DNA of 64,000 nucleotides from Planctomycetota bacterium (GTDB lineage Bacteria > Planctomycetota > Planctomycetia > Pirellulales > Pirellulaceae): NCBI GenBank assembly GCA_017303505.1, contig JAFLCP010000011.1:18164-82163 (forward strand), given 5' to 3'. Each line of letters begins with the position of its first letter. Positions within the stretch are counted from its first letter, which is position 1. The position numbers and the translations under genes are program-made. The notes beneath the pieces are model-generated. The model ran no database searches. It was not told the DNA's origin and saw only the letters and a program-made list of their open reading frames with translations. Shown piece after piece: positions 8,746 through 18,133 of the stretch.

Positions 8746-10038
8746 ATGCTCACCCAAAAAATACTCACGCCCATTTGGACCTTCGTGCTTTTATTGGCCA
8801 GCCAAGTTCCTGGAAATTGCCAACTCGAAACTCCCGTTCCGCTCGAAGAGCCACCGATTCGATACAGCGACACGCCCGACAACAACCGCGTTTCGCAATG
8901 GGCAGCCAAACTCAACTCTGGCCAATCGAAACTTGAAGAAGATCCTGAATACGGCTATCTACCAGCTGTGTTACAAGCTCTTGAAATTCCAGTTGATTCG
9001 CAAACCTTGGTCTACTCCAAGACCAGCCTTCAGATTCGCCACATCTCGCCTCGAAACCCTCGTGCGATTTACTTCAACGATGACACTTACCTGGGATGGG
9101 TGCGCGGAAGTTCCTTGATGGAACTCTCTACTGCCGATCCTAAACTGGGCGCCGCTTTCTATCTCTTGGATGCAACCGGAACTCGCCCTCGAATCAAACG
9201 GGCTGGCTATGATTGCCTTGGATGTCATGCTACTTCAATGACACTCAACGTGCCAGGACACGCCATGAGAAGCGTCATGGCCAACGGCGATGGGCGGGTC
9301 GAAACTCGCCACAAATCGTTCCTCACGGAACTCAAAACTCCTTTTGAACAACGCTTTGGGGGTTGGTATGTTACCGGACAATTGGGCAATCAAAAACACC
9401 TTGGCAATGCATTTGTACGAGGTGAGACCATCGATCTATCGCGTCCCACAAACATCGATCGACTTGAATACGAGTTCGATACCCGGCGTTACCTGAAGCC
9501 TCACAGCGATGTGATTGCATTGATGGTACTCTCTCACCAAATTGAACTGCACAACAAGTTTACGAAAGCGGACTTTCAGATTCGCAAACTTCAGCATGAC
9601 GAAGAGTCAGGAAAGCTAAAGCTACTCCCGGCCGAACGCACTCTCCTTATCCAGAAACTTGCGGAATCTGTCGTTGAAACAATGCTATTTTGTGACGAAC
9701 AAATCTGGAGTGAGCCCATTCAGGGTCATGTTGATTTTCAAAAGCAGTTTGCCGCTTCCAGCCAACGAGACTCACAAGGTCGATCTTTGCGAGATTTTGA
9801 TTTGCAAACACGACTTTTCCGCTATCCATGCAGTTACCTGATTTACTCGGCAGCGTTTGATGACCTGACACTCGAGTTGCGACAGGAGATCTTACGGCAA
9901 CTTGGTTCTGCACTTCACGGATCAGCGGACAAGCCATCGCTTGTGCATATTTCCCCCGAAACCCAAAAAGCGATCTACGAAATCCTCCTGGAAACCCATC
10001 CAGAATTCAAACAATCCGAAGTAGATCGCGTTAAATAA
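8746..10038 (+). CDS. Exported protein with a single c-type heme motif
   Basis: A protein of about 430 residues of unknown function. A signal peptide is visible at the N-terminus (KILTPIWTFVLLLASQVPGN). One heme-binding CxxCH motif occurs in the block GYDCLGCHATSMTLNVPGH, roughly a third of the way in. The conserved-looking run RHKSFLTELKTPFEQRFGGW follows. The rest is rich in charged residues and has no recognised domain. It is probably a periplasmic monoheme redox protein or an enzyme using a c-type heme. A GTG at 8731 could start the protein five codons earlier; neither start has a good ribosome site. It stands alone, facing the esterase gene. Recognised as a planctomycete-type hypothetical only. 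Confidence 0.8.
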   Translation: MLTQKILTPIWTFVLLLASQVPGNCQLETPVPLEEPPIRYSDTPDNNRVSQWAAKLNSGQSKLEEDPEYGYLPAVLQALEIPVDSQTLVYSKTSLQIRHISPRNPRAIYFNDDTYLGWVRGSSLMELSTADPKLGAAFYLLDATGTRPRIKRAGYDCLGCHATSMTLNVPGHAMRSVMANGDGRVETRHKSFLTELKTPFEQRFGGWYVTGQLGNQKHLGNAFVRGETIDLSRPTNIDRLEYEFDTRRYLKPHSDVIALMVLSHQIELHNKFTKADFQIRKLQHDEESGKLKLLPAERTLLIQKLAESVVETMLFCDEQIWSEPIQGHVDFQKQFAASSQRDSQGRSLRDFDLQTRLFRYPCSYLIYSAAFDDLTLELRQEILRQLGSALHGSADKPSLVHISPETQKAIYEILLETHPEFKQSEVDRVK

Positions 10039-10073
10039 AAATCGTTGGAGAAGCCAGAATCCAAAGACACTCT

Positions 10074-10988
10074 CTATTTCGATTCAACCTTCAAATGTTC
10101 ATCGAACCAATCGGCGAATTTTTCTAGATCGAGAATCATCGATGGCCAACCATGGGCACCGCCGGGATGCACGACCAATTTTGTTGTGCAACCCATTTCA
10201 TTTGCCGCTTTACAGAATCGTTCACTTTGATCAAGCGGAACCAACGTATCGGCATCCCCATGATAAATGAGAGTTGGTGGGAGATCTTTTTCGATGAAGT
10301 AGATCGGCGAGCATTCACGTCCGACACTCTTCCAAAGTTCGATGTTAGTTCCAGCCTCCCCAAAGGCCTTCACAAAACTTTTGGGTGGACCACCATCACC
10401 CAAGTTTTCCGTCGACGTTCCCAGATTCAACAAATCGGTTACTGGATAAAAAATGGCAACCGCTTGAACGGCACTGCTTTCTCGATCCACGGGATCTTCT
10501 GCATCTGCTTTACCGGCGCCCCCACGAGTTGCCAACATTAAACTCAAGTGGCCCCCTGCACTGCCACCGGTGACACCCAGTCTTCGTGGATCAATACCAT
10601 AGTCTTTAGCATGCAACCGAATGAATCGGATGGATCGATGCATATCCTCGATGATTTCTGGAACGGTCGAATCTGGTTGACTGACATGGCAGACAGCAAA
10701 AATGGTGTAGCCGCGATTCAACAATGGAGCCATGAGCCACGCTGGGGGCTCACCCGCTTTTTGTGACTTCCAACCACCACTTACCATGAAGGCCACCCCC
10801 AATCCGTTAGGACTTGCGGGGCGAATGACGTCCATGGTCAATTCAACACCATTGCGATGGCCGTAGACAATACCATCAGTGCGCTGGGTTGTCGGTGAAT
10901 AGTAGCTCCACAATCGCCATGCAGTTACAGCAACCAATAGAACTGCTACTCCGAGGGCAATTCCCAATCTTTTCAACCATTTCCTCAC
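10074..10988 (-). CDS. Alpha/beta hydrolase (BD-FAE-like esterase), membrane anchored
   Basis: A 304-residue hydrolase. One N-terminal transmembrane anchor or signal (LGIALGVAVLLVAVTAWRLW) is followed by an alpha/beta fold. The nucleophile motif is GVTGGSAGGHLSL (GxSxG), the acid lies in IYHGDADTLVPLDQSERF, and the catalytic His is in VVHPGGAHGWPSM. This pattern matches the BD-FAE/S9-like esterase group acting on acylated polysaccharide fragments or small esters. The GTG start overlaps the stop codon of the upstream zinc-ribbon/WD40 gene (GTGA), so the two proteins are translationally coupled. Physiological substrate unknown. Confidence 0.85.
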   Translation of the reverse strand: MRKWLKRLGIALGVAVLLVAVTAWRLWSYYSPTTQRTDGIVYGHRNGVELTMDVIRPASPNGLGVAFMVSGGWKSQKAGEPPAWLMAPLLNRGYTIFAVCHVSQPDSTVPEIIEDMHRSIRFIRLHAKDYGIDPRRLGVTGGSAGGHLSLMLATRGGAGKADAEDPVDRESSAVQAVAIFYPVTDLLNLGTSTENLGDGGPPKSFVKAFGEAGTNIELWKSVGRECSPIYFIEKDLPPTLIYHGDADTLVPLDQSERFCKAANEMGCTTKLVVHPGGAHGWPSMILDLEKFADWFDEHLKVESK

Positions 10989-13366
10989 GGGCTCGTCTCA
11001 CCAATTTCATAAATGCGGATCGGCGTTTTCTCGGAATCTGAGGCTACCGCCAGCTTCTTACCATCATCCGAGAATGCCACCAGCTTATCATAGAAATCGG
11101 TGCCCGATTGGATCTGTCCCACAAGTTTTCCGGTTCCGATCTCCCAAAGCGCTGTTCTCCCTTTTACCCCCAATGCACACCATTTATTGTTTGGATGAAA
11201 TTGGAGGCTATGAACTTGTTCACGATTCGGGATTGCCAAGGTGGCAAGTTTCGCGTGAGTTATCGCGTCGAATAGATACACGTTATCAAAGTCGGCGACC
11301 AAAAGCTTGGAACCATCGGGGCTGAACGCCGCAAGTTGCGGGTACTTTACCGCTAGATCGGTTGTTTCAATAACACTTGCATCCTTCAAAGAGAACTTGG
11401 CAACGACCTTGCCGTCGGTCGCGAAAGCTTCGGTACCTTGTTGCGGCAACCACAGCGTTAGAACTTCCCGCTCGAAGCCAGTAAACTTGCGGCTTTTCTT
11501 TTCCGCGTCCCGAAAAGGAAACCAAGCCACAACTCCTTCGGTATCACTCGCCATCAAATAACCGAAGGCAGGGCTCGCCAAAGTCCTTCGAATTTCATTT
11601 TTGAATGGCCGGGTCCATTGTTGCTCTTGCAACTTCCCATCTTTATCAAGTTGCCACGTAAAGAACGCACCTGAGTCACAACCTGCAGCCAACAACTGAT
11701 TATCAAAACTGACGGCCACAGAAACGATGGCCGGTGCGTCAGGCAATCCGTCGACTTTGCCAAGTAACGTACCGCTGTCAACTTCAAACAGTTGTACGGC
11801 AGCATCTTCTTTACCACCGACAATCCACTTGCCATCACCACTAAAGTCCAACGATCTAAACGCTTGACTATCGTTCTGAAGGGTCGAAAGCAACTTGAAG
11901 CTTAAAGCAGCCTTTGAGTCCTCTGCGGACTTGTTCATCTCAGCATCGTCATCACTCTTCTCTCCTGACAAATCAGAATTTGCGATATCCTTGGCTTTTG
12001 CTGAATCATCAATAGCGATTGAGCCCGCCCCGAAGGGTGATTCTTCGCTACCAGCATCCCCTGCGGCTTTCTTTTCGGTCGGTTTTGATTCAAAGGGATT
12101 GTCGTACTCCATCGTCGAATACTCTTCTTCGCCCTCTGTTGAGCCAACCTTATTCGGGAAGGTCGGCTCTGTAAAAGAAGAAGAAGAAGAAGAAGAAGGA
12201 CCATCAACAGATGTCACAGGGGTGGAGGGAGAAACAGGAGTTGATGACTCGGCCAACGTCGGCGGCTCAGTTTCTGGAAAAGAGGGCTCTGCAGGTATAG
12301 ATGGCTCCATATCCACATCGGGAACTTCCTCGATGAAAAAAGAAAGCAAGTCCTCTTTTTCTGCCGGCGTTCCATCCGTTAACTCTTCGGTATTGGGTGG
12401 CGATCGCCCTACGATAATATCCCCGTAGAGAATCGTACCACGCAAACCAACACCTAATCTGGAATCGGCTGGCAATTCGTCTGCCACAATCAACTGCGCA
12501 TTGATCCAAGCAATTTGCGCTAAGGTTTCTTTAGCGTCATCTGTGAAATTGCGATACGAGGGAACATGTACCAGAAACAAGCACCGATCCTCATGCAATT
12601 CGCAATAGGTGAGAAACTCTCCTCCCGACAATTGTATGATCGGCTTACCACTTCGAGTAAACGCCTCATCGCTTGCTCGTTTCATGATCTCTGCATAATT
12701 GTTAGCCAAACGCACTGCATCGGGATTGTTTCCGCGACCGGGCGGCAAGTCTTGTTTGGTAGCGATCATCAGCTCCGCTGCTCGGAGCGCACGTTCTGGT
12801 GAAAAACGACCACCATCTTCACCACTAGCCAATTCTCCAATGCCGGTGCCGTTATTGTTTGGATCAGGGAGAAATCTTGGTCCTATAAAAAAGAGTAGCG
12901 CTATCATCGAAGAGATGGTTAACGCCGTATAGCCGACCACCAAAGCGGTAACCGCTTGCCAGCCACCTTCCAAATAAGGCTGATTTTTTCGAACCGCACT
13001 ATAGCCTAGGTGTCCCATGATCACTGCGGCTATCGATAGCGGCAGCGAAATGAAAAAAACGCAAACCGTAATCAGCGCTGCAAACGAAACCAACATGCTC
13101 ACCAAAGCTAGTGCCGAAAGCGAGGTTCTCCCCGGTGCGATACCTTGACTCATGGGGAGCGAGTCTCGGCTAAACACGTTGTTGCACTGGTGACAGCCTA
13201 CGAACTCCTGGGGACTTGTGATGGGAAAAAGGGGGATAAAAAAGAGGCTGAACCATCGCCTTTGGCTATAGTGAATGTAATCCGTGCGAGTTCGACATAC
13301 AGGGCAACTAAAACTACCACTTGCAATTGGCTTTTGACGGTTACCCCAACCATAAATGAGAAACAT
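10985..13366 (-). CDS. Membrane protein: N-terminal zinc ribbon, DUF4190-like helices, acidic linker, WD40-like repeats
   Basis: A 793-residue multi-domain protein of unknown function. The N-terminus has two Cys pairs, CPVC and CHQC, about 40 residues apart, resembling a zinc ribbon. About residues 85-170 hold two or three hydrophobic helices in a DUF4190-like arrangement (IMGHLGYSAVRKN). A globular segment follows, then a long Ser/Pro/Glu-rich linker including seven consecutive Ser encoded by a TCT repeat, and a C-terminal part of about 300 residues that reads as WD40/YVTN propeller blades (FSGDGKWIVGGKEDAAVQLF, FSPDGSKLLVADFDNVYLF, FSDDGKKLAVASDSEKTPI). The start ATG has AAGGTAG upstream. 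The stop overlaps the esterase start. Probably a membrane scaffold with an extracytoplasmic or cytoplasmic propeller. Confidence 0.8.
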   Translation of the reverse strand: MFLIYGWGNRQKPIASGSFSCPVCRTRTDYIHYSQRRWFSLFFIPLFPITSPQEFVGCHQCNNVFSRDSLPMSQGIAPGRTSLSALALVSMLVSFAALITVCVFFISLPLSIAAVIMGHLGYSAVRKNQPYLEGGWQAVTALVVGYTALTISSMIALLFFIGPRFLPDPNNNGTGIGELASGEDGGRFSPERALRAAELMIATKQDLPPGRGNNPDAVRLANNYAEIMKRASDEAFTRSGKPIIQLSGGEFLTYCELHEDRCLFLVHVPSYRNFTDDAKETLAQIAWINAQLIVADELPADSRLGVGLRGTILYGDIIVGRSPPNTEELTDGTPAEKEDLLSFFIEEVPDVDMEPSIPAEPSFPETEPPTLAESSTPVSPSTPVTSVDGPSSSSSSSFTEPTFPNKVGSTEGEEEYSTMEYDNPFESKPTEKKAAGDAGSEESPFGAGSIAIDDSAKAKDIANSDLSGEKSDDDAEMNKSAEDSKAALSFKLLSTLQNDSQAFRSLDFSGDGKWIVGGKEDAAVQLFEVDSGTLLGKVDGLPDAPAIVSVAVSFDNQLLAAGCDSGAFFTWQLDKDGKLQEQQWTRPFKNEIRRTLASPAFGYLMASDTEGVVAWFPFRDAEKKSRKFTGFEREVLTLWLPQQGTEAFATDGKVVAKFSLKDASVIETTDLAVKYPQLAAFSPDGSKLLVADFDNVYLFDAITHAKLATLAIPNREQVHSLQFHPNNKWCALGVKGRTALWEIGTGKLVGQIQSGTDFYDKLVAFSDDGKKLAVASDSEKTPIRIYEIGETSP
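12175..12198. repeat. Trinucleotide repeat (AAG)8 encoding poly-serine
   Basis: Eight AAG units on the plus strand read as consecutive TCT Ser codons in the minus-strand gene. Slippage would change linker length without breaking the frame. Confidence 0.9.
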
Positions 13367-13543
13367 GTCGCTACCTTTTTGGGTTCACTTTCAGTGTGCC
13401 ATACGCCTATCAGCACTCCCTTAATAAGCTACCCAACCTCCACCACCACCTCAAGGTAATCCAACCAATTGAGTATAAAACTTTGAGACTTTATTTCGTA
13501 ATTCTTCTTACCCTGCTCTTTTTCAGATTCGAGCACCTCATCC

Positions 13544-14248
13544 ATGTCATGGCGAATATCGCAAATCGAATCCCGCATCCTGTATCTTCACAAATACACC
13601 GCCGACGAAGTTGCCGCGTATGACAAGTGGGTCAAGATTTTGTCCCCCGAAGACAACCTTGCCTACCTGCAAGATGTACTTGAACACTGCGTCGTTCGGC
13701 CCGGCCACAATGTCCTCGATATGGGTGCCGGAACAGGCGGTTTTTCGTTGGTGCTGAAACTCATCGAGGGAATTCAACTTACTCTGCTTGAACCTAGCCC
13801 CGAAATGATTCGCTGCCTACGAAACAAGCCTCTACTAAAAGACGTGCCCGTAGTGCAAGGCTTTTGTGATCACCCACAGGACCGAGATTTGCTTCCAGTC
13901 GAGTCCTTTGACGTCATCGCATCGCGCCAGTTGTTTAACGGCCTGTTTGATCCGTTGGCTGCATTAGAAAACTCATGGGCTTGGCTAAAGCCAGGCGGCC
14001 TGCTCCTTGTTACCGATGGCTTCTATGACCGAAACGCTTGGACAGGCATGTGGGAGGAAGAGGTCGACCGCCTACCACTTTCCGCCTGTCGCAACATGGC
14101 GATGGTCCCTTATCTTGCCGAGAAATGTGGCTTCGAAATCAAAGCTGTTCAAGCCATGACACGTACCAATCAACGGCCCAGCATACGAACCCCGCGTTAT
14201 ATGATCGTTGGCCAAAAAGTGACTCGATCAGGAACGATAACAAATTAG
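13544..14248 (+). CDS. Class I SAM-dependent methyltransferase
   Basis: A 234-residue Rossmann-fold methyltransferase. SAM-binding motif I is VLDMGAGTGGFSLVL near residue 65, followed by the acidic end of strand 2 (TLLEPSPEMI), then motif FDVIASRQLFNGLFDPLAAL and a typical WLKPGGLLLVTDGF block. The N-terminal helix (EVAAYDKWVKIL) resembles small-molecule methyltransferases of the ubiquinone/menaquinone type. The substrate is not evident. The gene overlaps the convergent PH-domain gene by 4 bp at its stop. Confidence 0.85.
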   Translation: MSWRISQIESRILYLHKYTADEVAAYDKWVKILSPEDNLAYLQDVLEHCVVRPGHNVLDMGAGTGGFSLVLKLIEGIQLTLLEPSPEMIRCLRNKPLLKDVPVVQGFCDHPQDRDLLPVESFDVIASRQLFNGLFDPLAALENSWAWLKPGGLLLVTDGFYDRNAWTGMWEEEVDRLPLSACRNMAMVPYLAEKCGFEIKAVQAMTRTNQRPSIRTPRYMIVGQKVTRSGTITN

Positions 14249-15012
14249 TTTGCCGTTTTTGCTAATTGAGCGATCAACTCATTGATCTCGCGCAATAGCT
14301 CCAGGTTGCGTTGCTGATGTAGAGTCGGCAGAGTGTTAATTCGATGTTGATCCGCAGCACATTCCTCGCCTAATCCGGCCCCTGCCTGATTTCCGCAGCG
14401 GGCCAAAATGCGCTCACGGATTTCCTGAGCATTGGCTAGTCCCACCAGAACTCCAATATGCATCAGTGAGCCAGCCGCATGTTTTCCGCCGCCAGCTCCA
14501 CCTCCACCACCAGCCGTTTGCACCACAAGATTTGAGAAACCAAACCAACGTTGTAATGGACCTTGTTGAATGTTGATGTTTTGAATGTTCTCAAACGTAA
14601 TCGTCGTCTCATGCAAAGTCCAAACACCCTGCCGCAGCCGCATGCTTCGATCACTTAACACATACCAAGTTGTGTCGTAGTTCAAGTGAATACCGATATA
14701 CGCGAAAATATCGGGCAAAATAATGATGGCCAGAGCTAACGGAGTGATTAGAATCCCCAGCCATGGAACCGCTATGATCAAAGCGATCCATGCGACCGAA
14801 AGTGCGATATCCACAATAAAAAGCACAACCCAAAACTCGAATTTGCGATACTTCAAATACTCTTCCGATGGATGCAAGTACTCGACATGCTCCCCTTCTA
14901 AACTCGGCAAATTGGGTGGCGTTTTGGGTAACTTGAAGTAAGAGGCGAGGATGCCCCACAGTCCTTGATAACACCATTCCGTAGCTTTATGAACCAAACC
15001 GTTTTCGTTCAT
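14245..15012 (-). CDS. PH-domain membrane protein (YdbS-like)
   Basis: A 255-residue membrane protein of the bacterial PH-domain (DUF304, YdbS/YdbT) type. Two hydrophobic helices (about residues 60-105) precede the PH-like core: WYVLSDRSMRLRQGVWTLHETTITFENIQNINI, described here in parts, then RWFGFSNLVVQTAGG. A Gly-rich run and a helical C-terminal tail (LLREINELIAQLA) follow. The start ATG overlaps the stop of the upstream PH gene (ATGA). Function unknown; in Bacillus YdbST contributes to resistance to a membrane-active compound. Acts at the inner membrane. Confidence 0.8.
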   Translation of the reverse strand: MNENGLVHKATEWCYQGLWGILASYFKLPKTPPNLPSLEGEHVEYLHPSEEYLKYRKFEFWVVLFIVDIALSVAWIALIIAVPWLGILITPLALAIIILPDIFAYIGIHLNYDTTWYVLSDRSMRLRQGVWTLHETTITFENIQNINIQQGPLQRWFGFSNLVVQTAGGGGGAGGGKHAAGSLMHIGVLVGLANAQEIRERILARCGNQAGAGLGEECAADQHRINTLPTLHQQRNLELLREINELIAQLAKTAN

Positions 15013-15557
15013 GATCGCGAATCCTGTTTCCTAACCAGCTCAGCTAAATTGCCACGAATCGAGGTAAGCAACTGAGTCGTTTCGTCTCCCCTGCCGGCCT
15101 CATGCTCGATGTGATCTGCTGATGCAATCGCATTCGACGACGCGTTTCTGGGCTTTTCTCCTTTCGCTCCCCGCAAACGTTCATAAAGCCAATCTCTTAG
15201 TTTCTCTGGTTCTTTCACCCCTTCAATCACTATCTCGGGAGTTGCGCTTCCTGAGGCTGTTTGAATTGAAATCGTTGAAATCCCCAGCCAGCGTTGGATC
15301 ACATTGCTGGAAACATGAATGTCTTGAATCCGGCGGTAAGCCGTTACAGACTCGCGGCGAAACAAAACGCCAACGTTCATCCGCAGTCCCGTGTCCTCAA
15401 AGGAATATTTCAACGTCGAGTACCGAAACCAAAGCGCGGGAAGCGTAATGAGAATGAATGGTCCGCTGGTAATCGCCCCCAACAGATAATAAGTAAACAA
15501 CTCATGGGCAGGGAGGTCCAAATGATTTGGATCAAAGGACGATTCTTCTGAGTTCAT
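15009..15557 (-). CDS. PH-domain membrane protein, coupled to the next gene
   Basis: A 182-residue relative of the downstream gene. One hydrophobic hairpin (LLGAITSGPFILITLPALW) is followed by the PH-type core with LRMNVGVLFRRESVTAYRRI, QDIHVSSNVIQRWLGISTIS and IQTASGSATPEIVIEGV. The QDI/QNI-H/N-I motif followed by QRWxG is shared with the neighbour, so the two probably arose by duplication and act as a heteromeric membrane complex, as YdbS and YdbT are thought to do. The C-terminal tail is charged. Confidence 0.8.
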   Translation of the reverse strand: MNSEESSFDPNHLDLPAHELFTYYLLGAITSGPFILITLPALWFRYSTLKYSFEDTGLRMNVGVLFRRESVTAYRRIQDIHVSSNVIQRWLGISTISIQTASGSATPEIVIEGVKEPEKLRDWLYERLRGAKGEKPRNASSNAIASADHIEHEAGRGDETTQLLTSIRGNLAELVRKQDSRS

Positions 15558-15770
15558 CGTTATAGCTTTGCAAAAAGACGCACCTGAGTGGAAGCCATCA
15601 CTGTTCCGATATTGTTGCTACTTACATTCGGAGAACGAGCGGGTAGGAGAAATCGACGGAAGGAAATAGAATGTAGTGGTGCCGAATCTGCTAGTCTATG
15701 TCCCGTGTCACTTGTCCTCCATCTGTTTACTAACACAAAACATCATAATTCTCCGACGGGGCCGACGGCC

Positions 15771-17180
15771 ATGTTCTTCAACAAGCTTCGATCCTTATGG
15801 CTCTTATCGATGTTCCTTCTGGCGAGTGTCTGGGCAAATTGGCTAACCGCAGACACCCCCACACTCCCCCCCAACTTCATCTTTGTTCTCGTAGACGATA
15901 TGGGCTGGTCGGACCTTTCTTGCTTTGGTGGTATTCGTGCCCAAACTCCAAATATTGATCGATTAGCAGAAAGAGGACTGAGGTTTAGGAACTTTTATGT
16001 CAATGCACCTATCTGTTCACCGTCCCGCGTCGCCTTCACCACCGGCCAGTACCCACATCGCTGGCAAATTACATCCTATTTGGATAATCGGCAACAGAAC
16101 GTGAACCGGCAGATGGCTCAGTGGCTCGATCCCACTGCCCCTGTTCTAGCTCGAGAATTGAAAGCCGCCGGATATCGCACAGGGCACTTTGGAAAATGGC
16201 ATATGGGAGGCCAACGCGATGTGGCTGAGGCCCCAACCATCGATCAATATGGCTTTGATGTAAGCCTCACCAATTTTGAAGGCATGGGGCCTAAATTGCT
16301 CCCGCTCACCCAACAACCGAACTGGAAGGAGCCTCGCAAAATCTGGGAAAAAGCCGAAATACTCGGCGGACCAGTTACTTGGTTGGAGCGTTCAAAAATC
16401 ACATCTGGCTACGTTCAAGCGGCAATACAGTTTATCGATAAAGCCCAAACGGCTCACCAACCGTTTTACATCAATGTTTGGCCCGACGACGTCCACTCCC
16501 CGTTCTTCCCCAGCCTCGAGCGCTGGTCGGACGATAAACCCAAACGGTACGACGCGGTACTCGAACAAATGGATGCACAACTTCAACCACTCTTTGAACG
16601 AATTTTTACAGATGATGCTTTGAATTCAAATACCATCATCATTCTGTGCTCAGATAATGGGCATGAACATGGTGCAGGAAATTCAAAACCACTGCGCGGT
16701 TCAAAGACTTGGCTCTATGAAGGAGGCGTTAGATCGCCATTGATTATCTACGCCCCCAACAGAATCCCCAAAGACAAAGAAGGCACCTGGAATGATACTT
16801 CTGTCTTTTGCGCCCTCGATATCAATCGCTCACTCTATTCACTTACCAACATTAAGCCACCAGCCAAACTCGATGGAGAAGATCTAAGCGAAACCATCAT
16901 GGGCCAAAAACAAACAAGCCGAGAGAGCCCCATCTTTTGGCAACGTCCCCCGGATCGACCAGGATTTGGTCACGGCCTCAACGAACCTAATCCCGACCTC
17001 GCAGTACGGGATCAACAATGGAAAGGTTACATGAGCTTCGCTGGTGAAAACGTTCAGCTCTATGACTTATCTCGTGACCCATCCGAGACCAAAGATCTGG
17101 CTGCTGATTATCCAGACGTCGTCAAACGCCTTCGCGACTTAACGCTCCAGTGGCACCAATCTGTGCAAACACCACCTTGA
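15771..17180 (+). CDS. Exported type I sulfatase
   Basis: A sulfatase of about 469 residues with a signal peptide (SLWLLSMFLLASVWANWLTA). The formylglycine motif CSPSR is at residues 82-86, so maturation by a formylglycine-generating enzyme is expected. Calcium ligands appear in FVLVDDMGWSD, and the second metal site in IILCSDNGHEHG. The frame opens at 15588, but the ATG at 15771 directly precedes the signal peptide and is preferred. It removes sulfate esters from polysaccharides or glycans in the periplasm. It stands alone, followed by a convergent gene after 17 bp. The exact substrate class (S1 subfamily) cannot be assigned by eye. Confidence 0.9.
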   Translation: MFFNKLRSLWLLSMFLLASVWANWLTADTPTLPPNFIFVLVDDMGWSDLSCFGGIRAQTPNIDRLAERGLRFRNFYVNAPICSPSRVAFTTGQYPHRWQITSYLDNRQQNVNRQMAQWLDPTAPVLARELKAAGYRTGHFGKWHMGGQRDVAEAPTIDQYGFDVSLTNFEGMGPKLLPLTQQPNWKEPRKIWEKAEILGGPVTWLERSKITSGYVQAAIQFIDKAQTAHQPFYINVWPDDVHSPFFPSLERWSDDKPKRYDAVLEQMDAQLQPLFERIFTDDALNSNTIIILCSDNGHEHGAGNSKPLRGSKTWLYEGGVRSPLIIYAPNRIPKDKEGTWNDTSVFCALDINRSLYSLTNIKPPAKLDGEDLSETIMGQKQTSRESPIFWQRPPDRPGFGHGLNEPNPDLAVRDQQWKGYMSFAGENVQLYDLSRDPSETKDLAADYPDVVKRLRDLTLQWHQSVQTPP

Positions 17181-17197
17181 ACTTGTAAACTTTGGTC

Positions 17198-18133
17198 TCA
17201 TTTCAGCGGCAAATAAATCTCCGTCATCAATTCGTTGTCGGGAGTCTCGGGAGGTGTGGTCACATACACCTCATAAGTGCCACAACTATGCTGCTTCAAT
17301 TTCTTGTGACGCACCAACTGATTTGCCACACTCCAACCGTTGCCCAAATGATAATAGGGCCCAACATGAGTTACCTTGAATGCGTTCGGAGCAACCATAG
17401 CCCACTCTTTGAGGTTCGAGTTAGCAGGCACTGGCGTATTCTCCGGGACAATAAAGCCGCTGATGTATTCAAACACTCCTTCACCCATGCGAAACCGAGT
17501 GTAGACGGAGACCATTTTTCCATCCACAGGCAAACCATGTTGCTTGAACTCTTGACGAGCTTTCTTGAAGGCTTCTTCCATCGACGCCCCTACCGATTCG
17601 ACGGGGCACTGTGAGGCAATACCAAGCATCTTAAATTTCTTGGCAGCTTGTTTCCCATGCACCTCAACTTTCGAGTTGATAGTGCCGGTTTCAATGAGCT
17701 CCTTTAACATTCGCAATCCACGCGAATAGTCCATGCCGATGAACGTCTTCATCATCGGTATCATCCAAAACATGAACCAAGGCATGCTCCCATCCATATG
17801 CCAAGATACCTTTGTTCCCGATGATTCGCTCGATAGATAAAACGCAGTGCAACAGACCGACTTAAACGGCTTGATGAAGCAGAGTTCATCTTCGATCTTC
17901 TTGCCAGGTTCCAAAACCTTATGGGTTAACTTACCCTCTCCGGTACAATCACCCACCCATGCATACGTGGAACCCACCGAATTTGGGTTGTCGGAAACCG
18001 TTACCTTTGCAGTCGGTTCAGCAATCAGCCAAGGCGACCACACTGTCCATTGCCCATAATTCGCAATGACATTAAAGACGGTGATCGGATCAGCTTGAAT
18101 CGTGATCGATTTTTCAACATGGTACTTCGGCAT
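17198..18133 (-). CDS. SRPBCC (START-like) and GyrI-like two-domain protein
   Basis: A 311-residue cytoplasmic protein. Residues 1-150 form a polyketide-cyclase/SRPBCC fold (KSITIQADPITVFNVIANYG, WTVWSPWL, FYLSSESSGTKVSWHMDG). Residues of about 160-311 form a GyrI-like small-molecule-binding domain (VSVYTRFRMGEGVFEYISGF, ending TEIYLPLK). Such fusions bind hydrophobic ligands and occur as stand-alone proteins of unknown role. No partner gene is adjacent in the same direction. Confidence 0.85.
   Translation of the reverse strand: MPKYHVEKSITIQADPITVFNVIANYGQWTVWSPWLIAEPTAKVTVSDNPNSVGSTYAWVGDCTGEGKLTHKVLEPGKKIEDELCFIKPFKSVCCTAFYLSSESSGTKVSWHMDGSMPWFMFWMIPMMKTFIGMDYSRGLRMLKELIETGTINSKVEVHGKQAAKKFKMLGIASQCPVESVGASMEEAFKKARQEFKQHGLPVDGKMVSVYTRFRMGEGVFEYISGFIVPENTPVPANSNLKEWAMVAPNAFKVTHVGPYYHLGNGWSVANQLVRHKKLKQHSCGTYEVYVTTPPETPDNELMTEIYLPLK

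Noticed and set aside
11895..12428. Long plus-strand frame opposite the Ser/Glu-rich linker
   Set aside because: Antisense shadow of a low-complexity coding region; the minus-strand gene explains the sequence.
17155..17175. TGGCACC...TGTGC near the sulfatase stop
   Set aside because: The GG and GC doublets are one base too far apart and no gene lies downstream on that strand.
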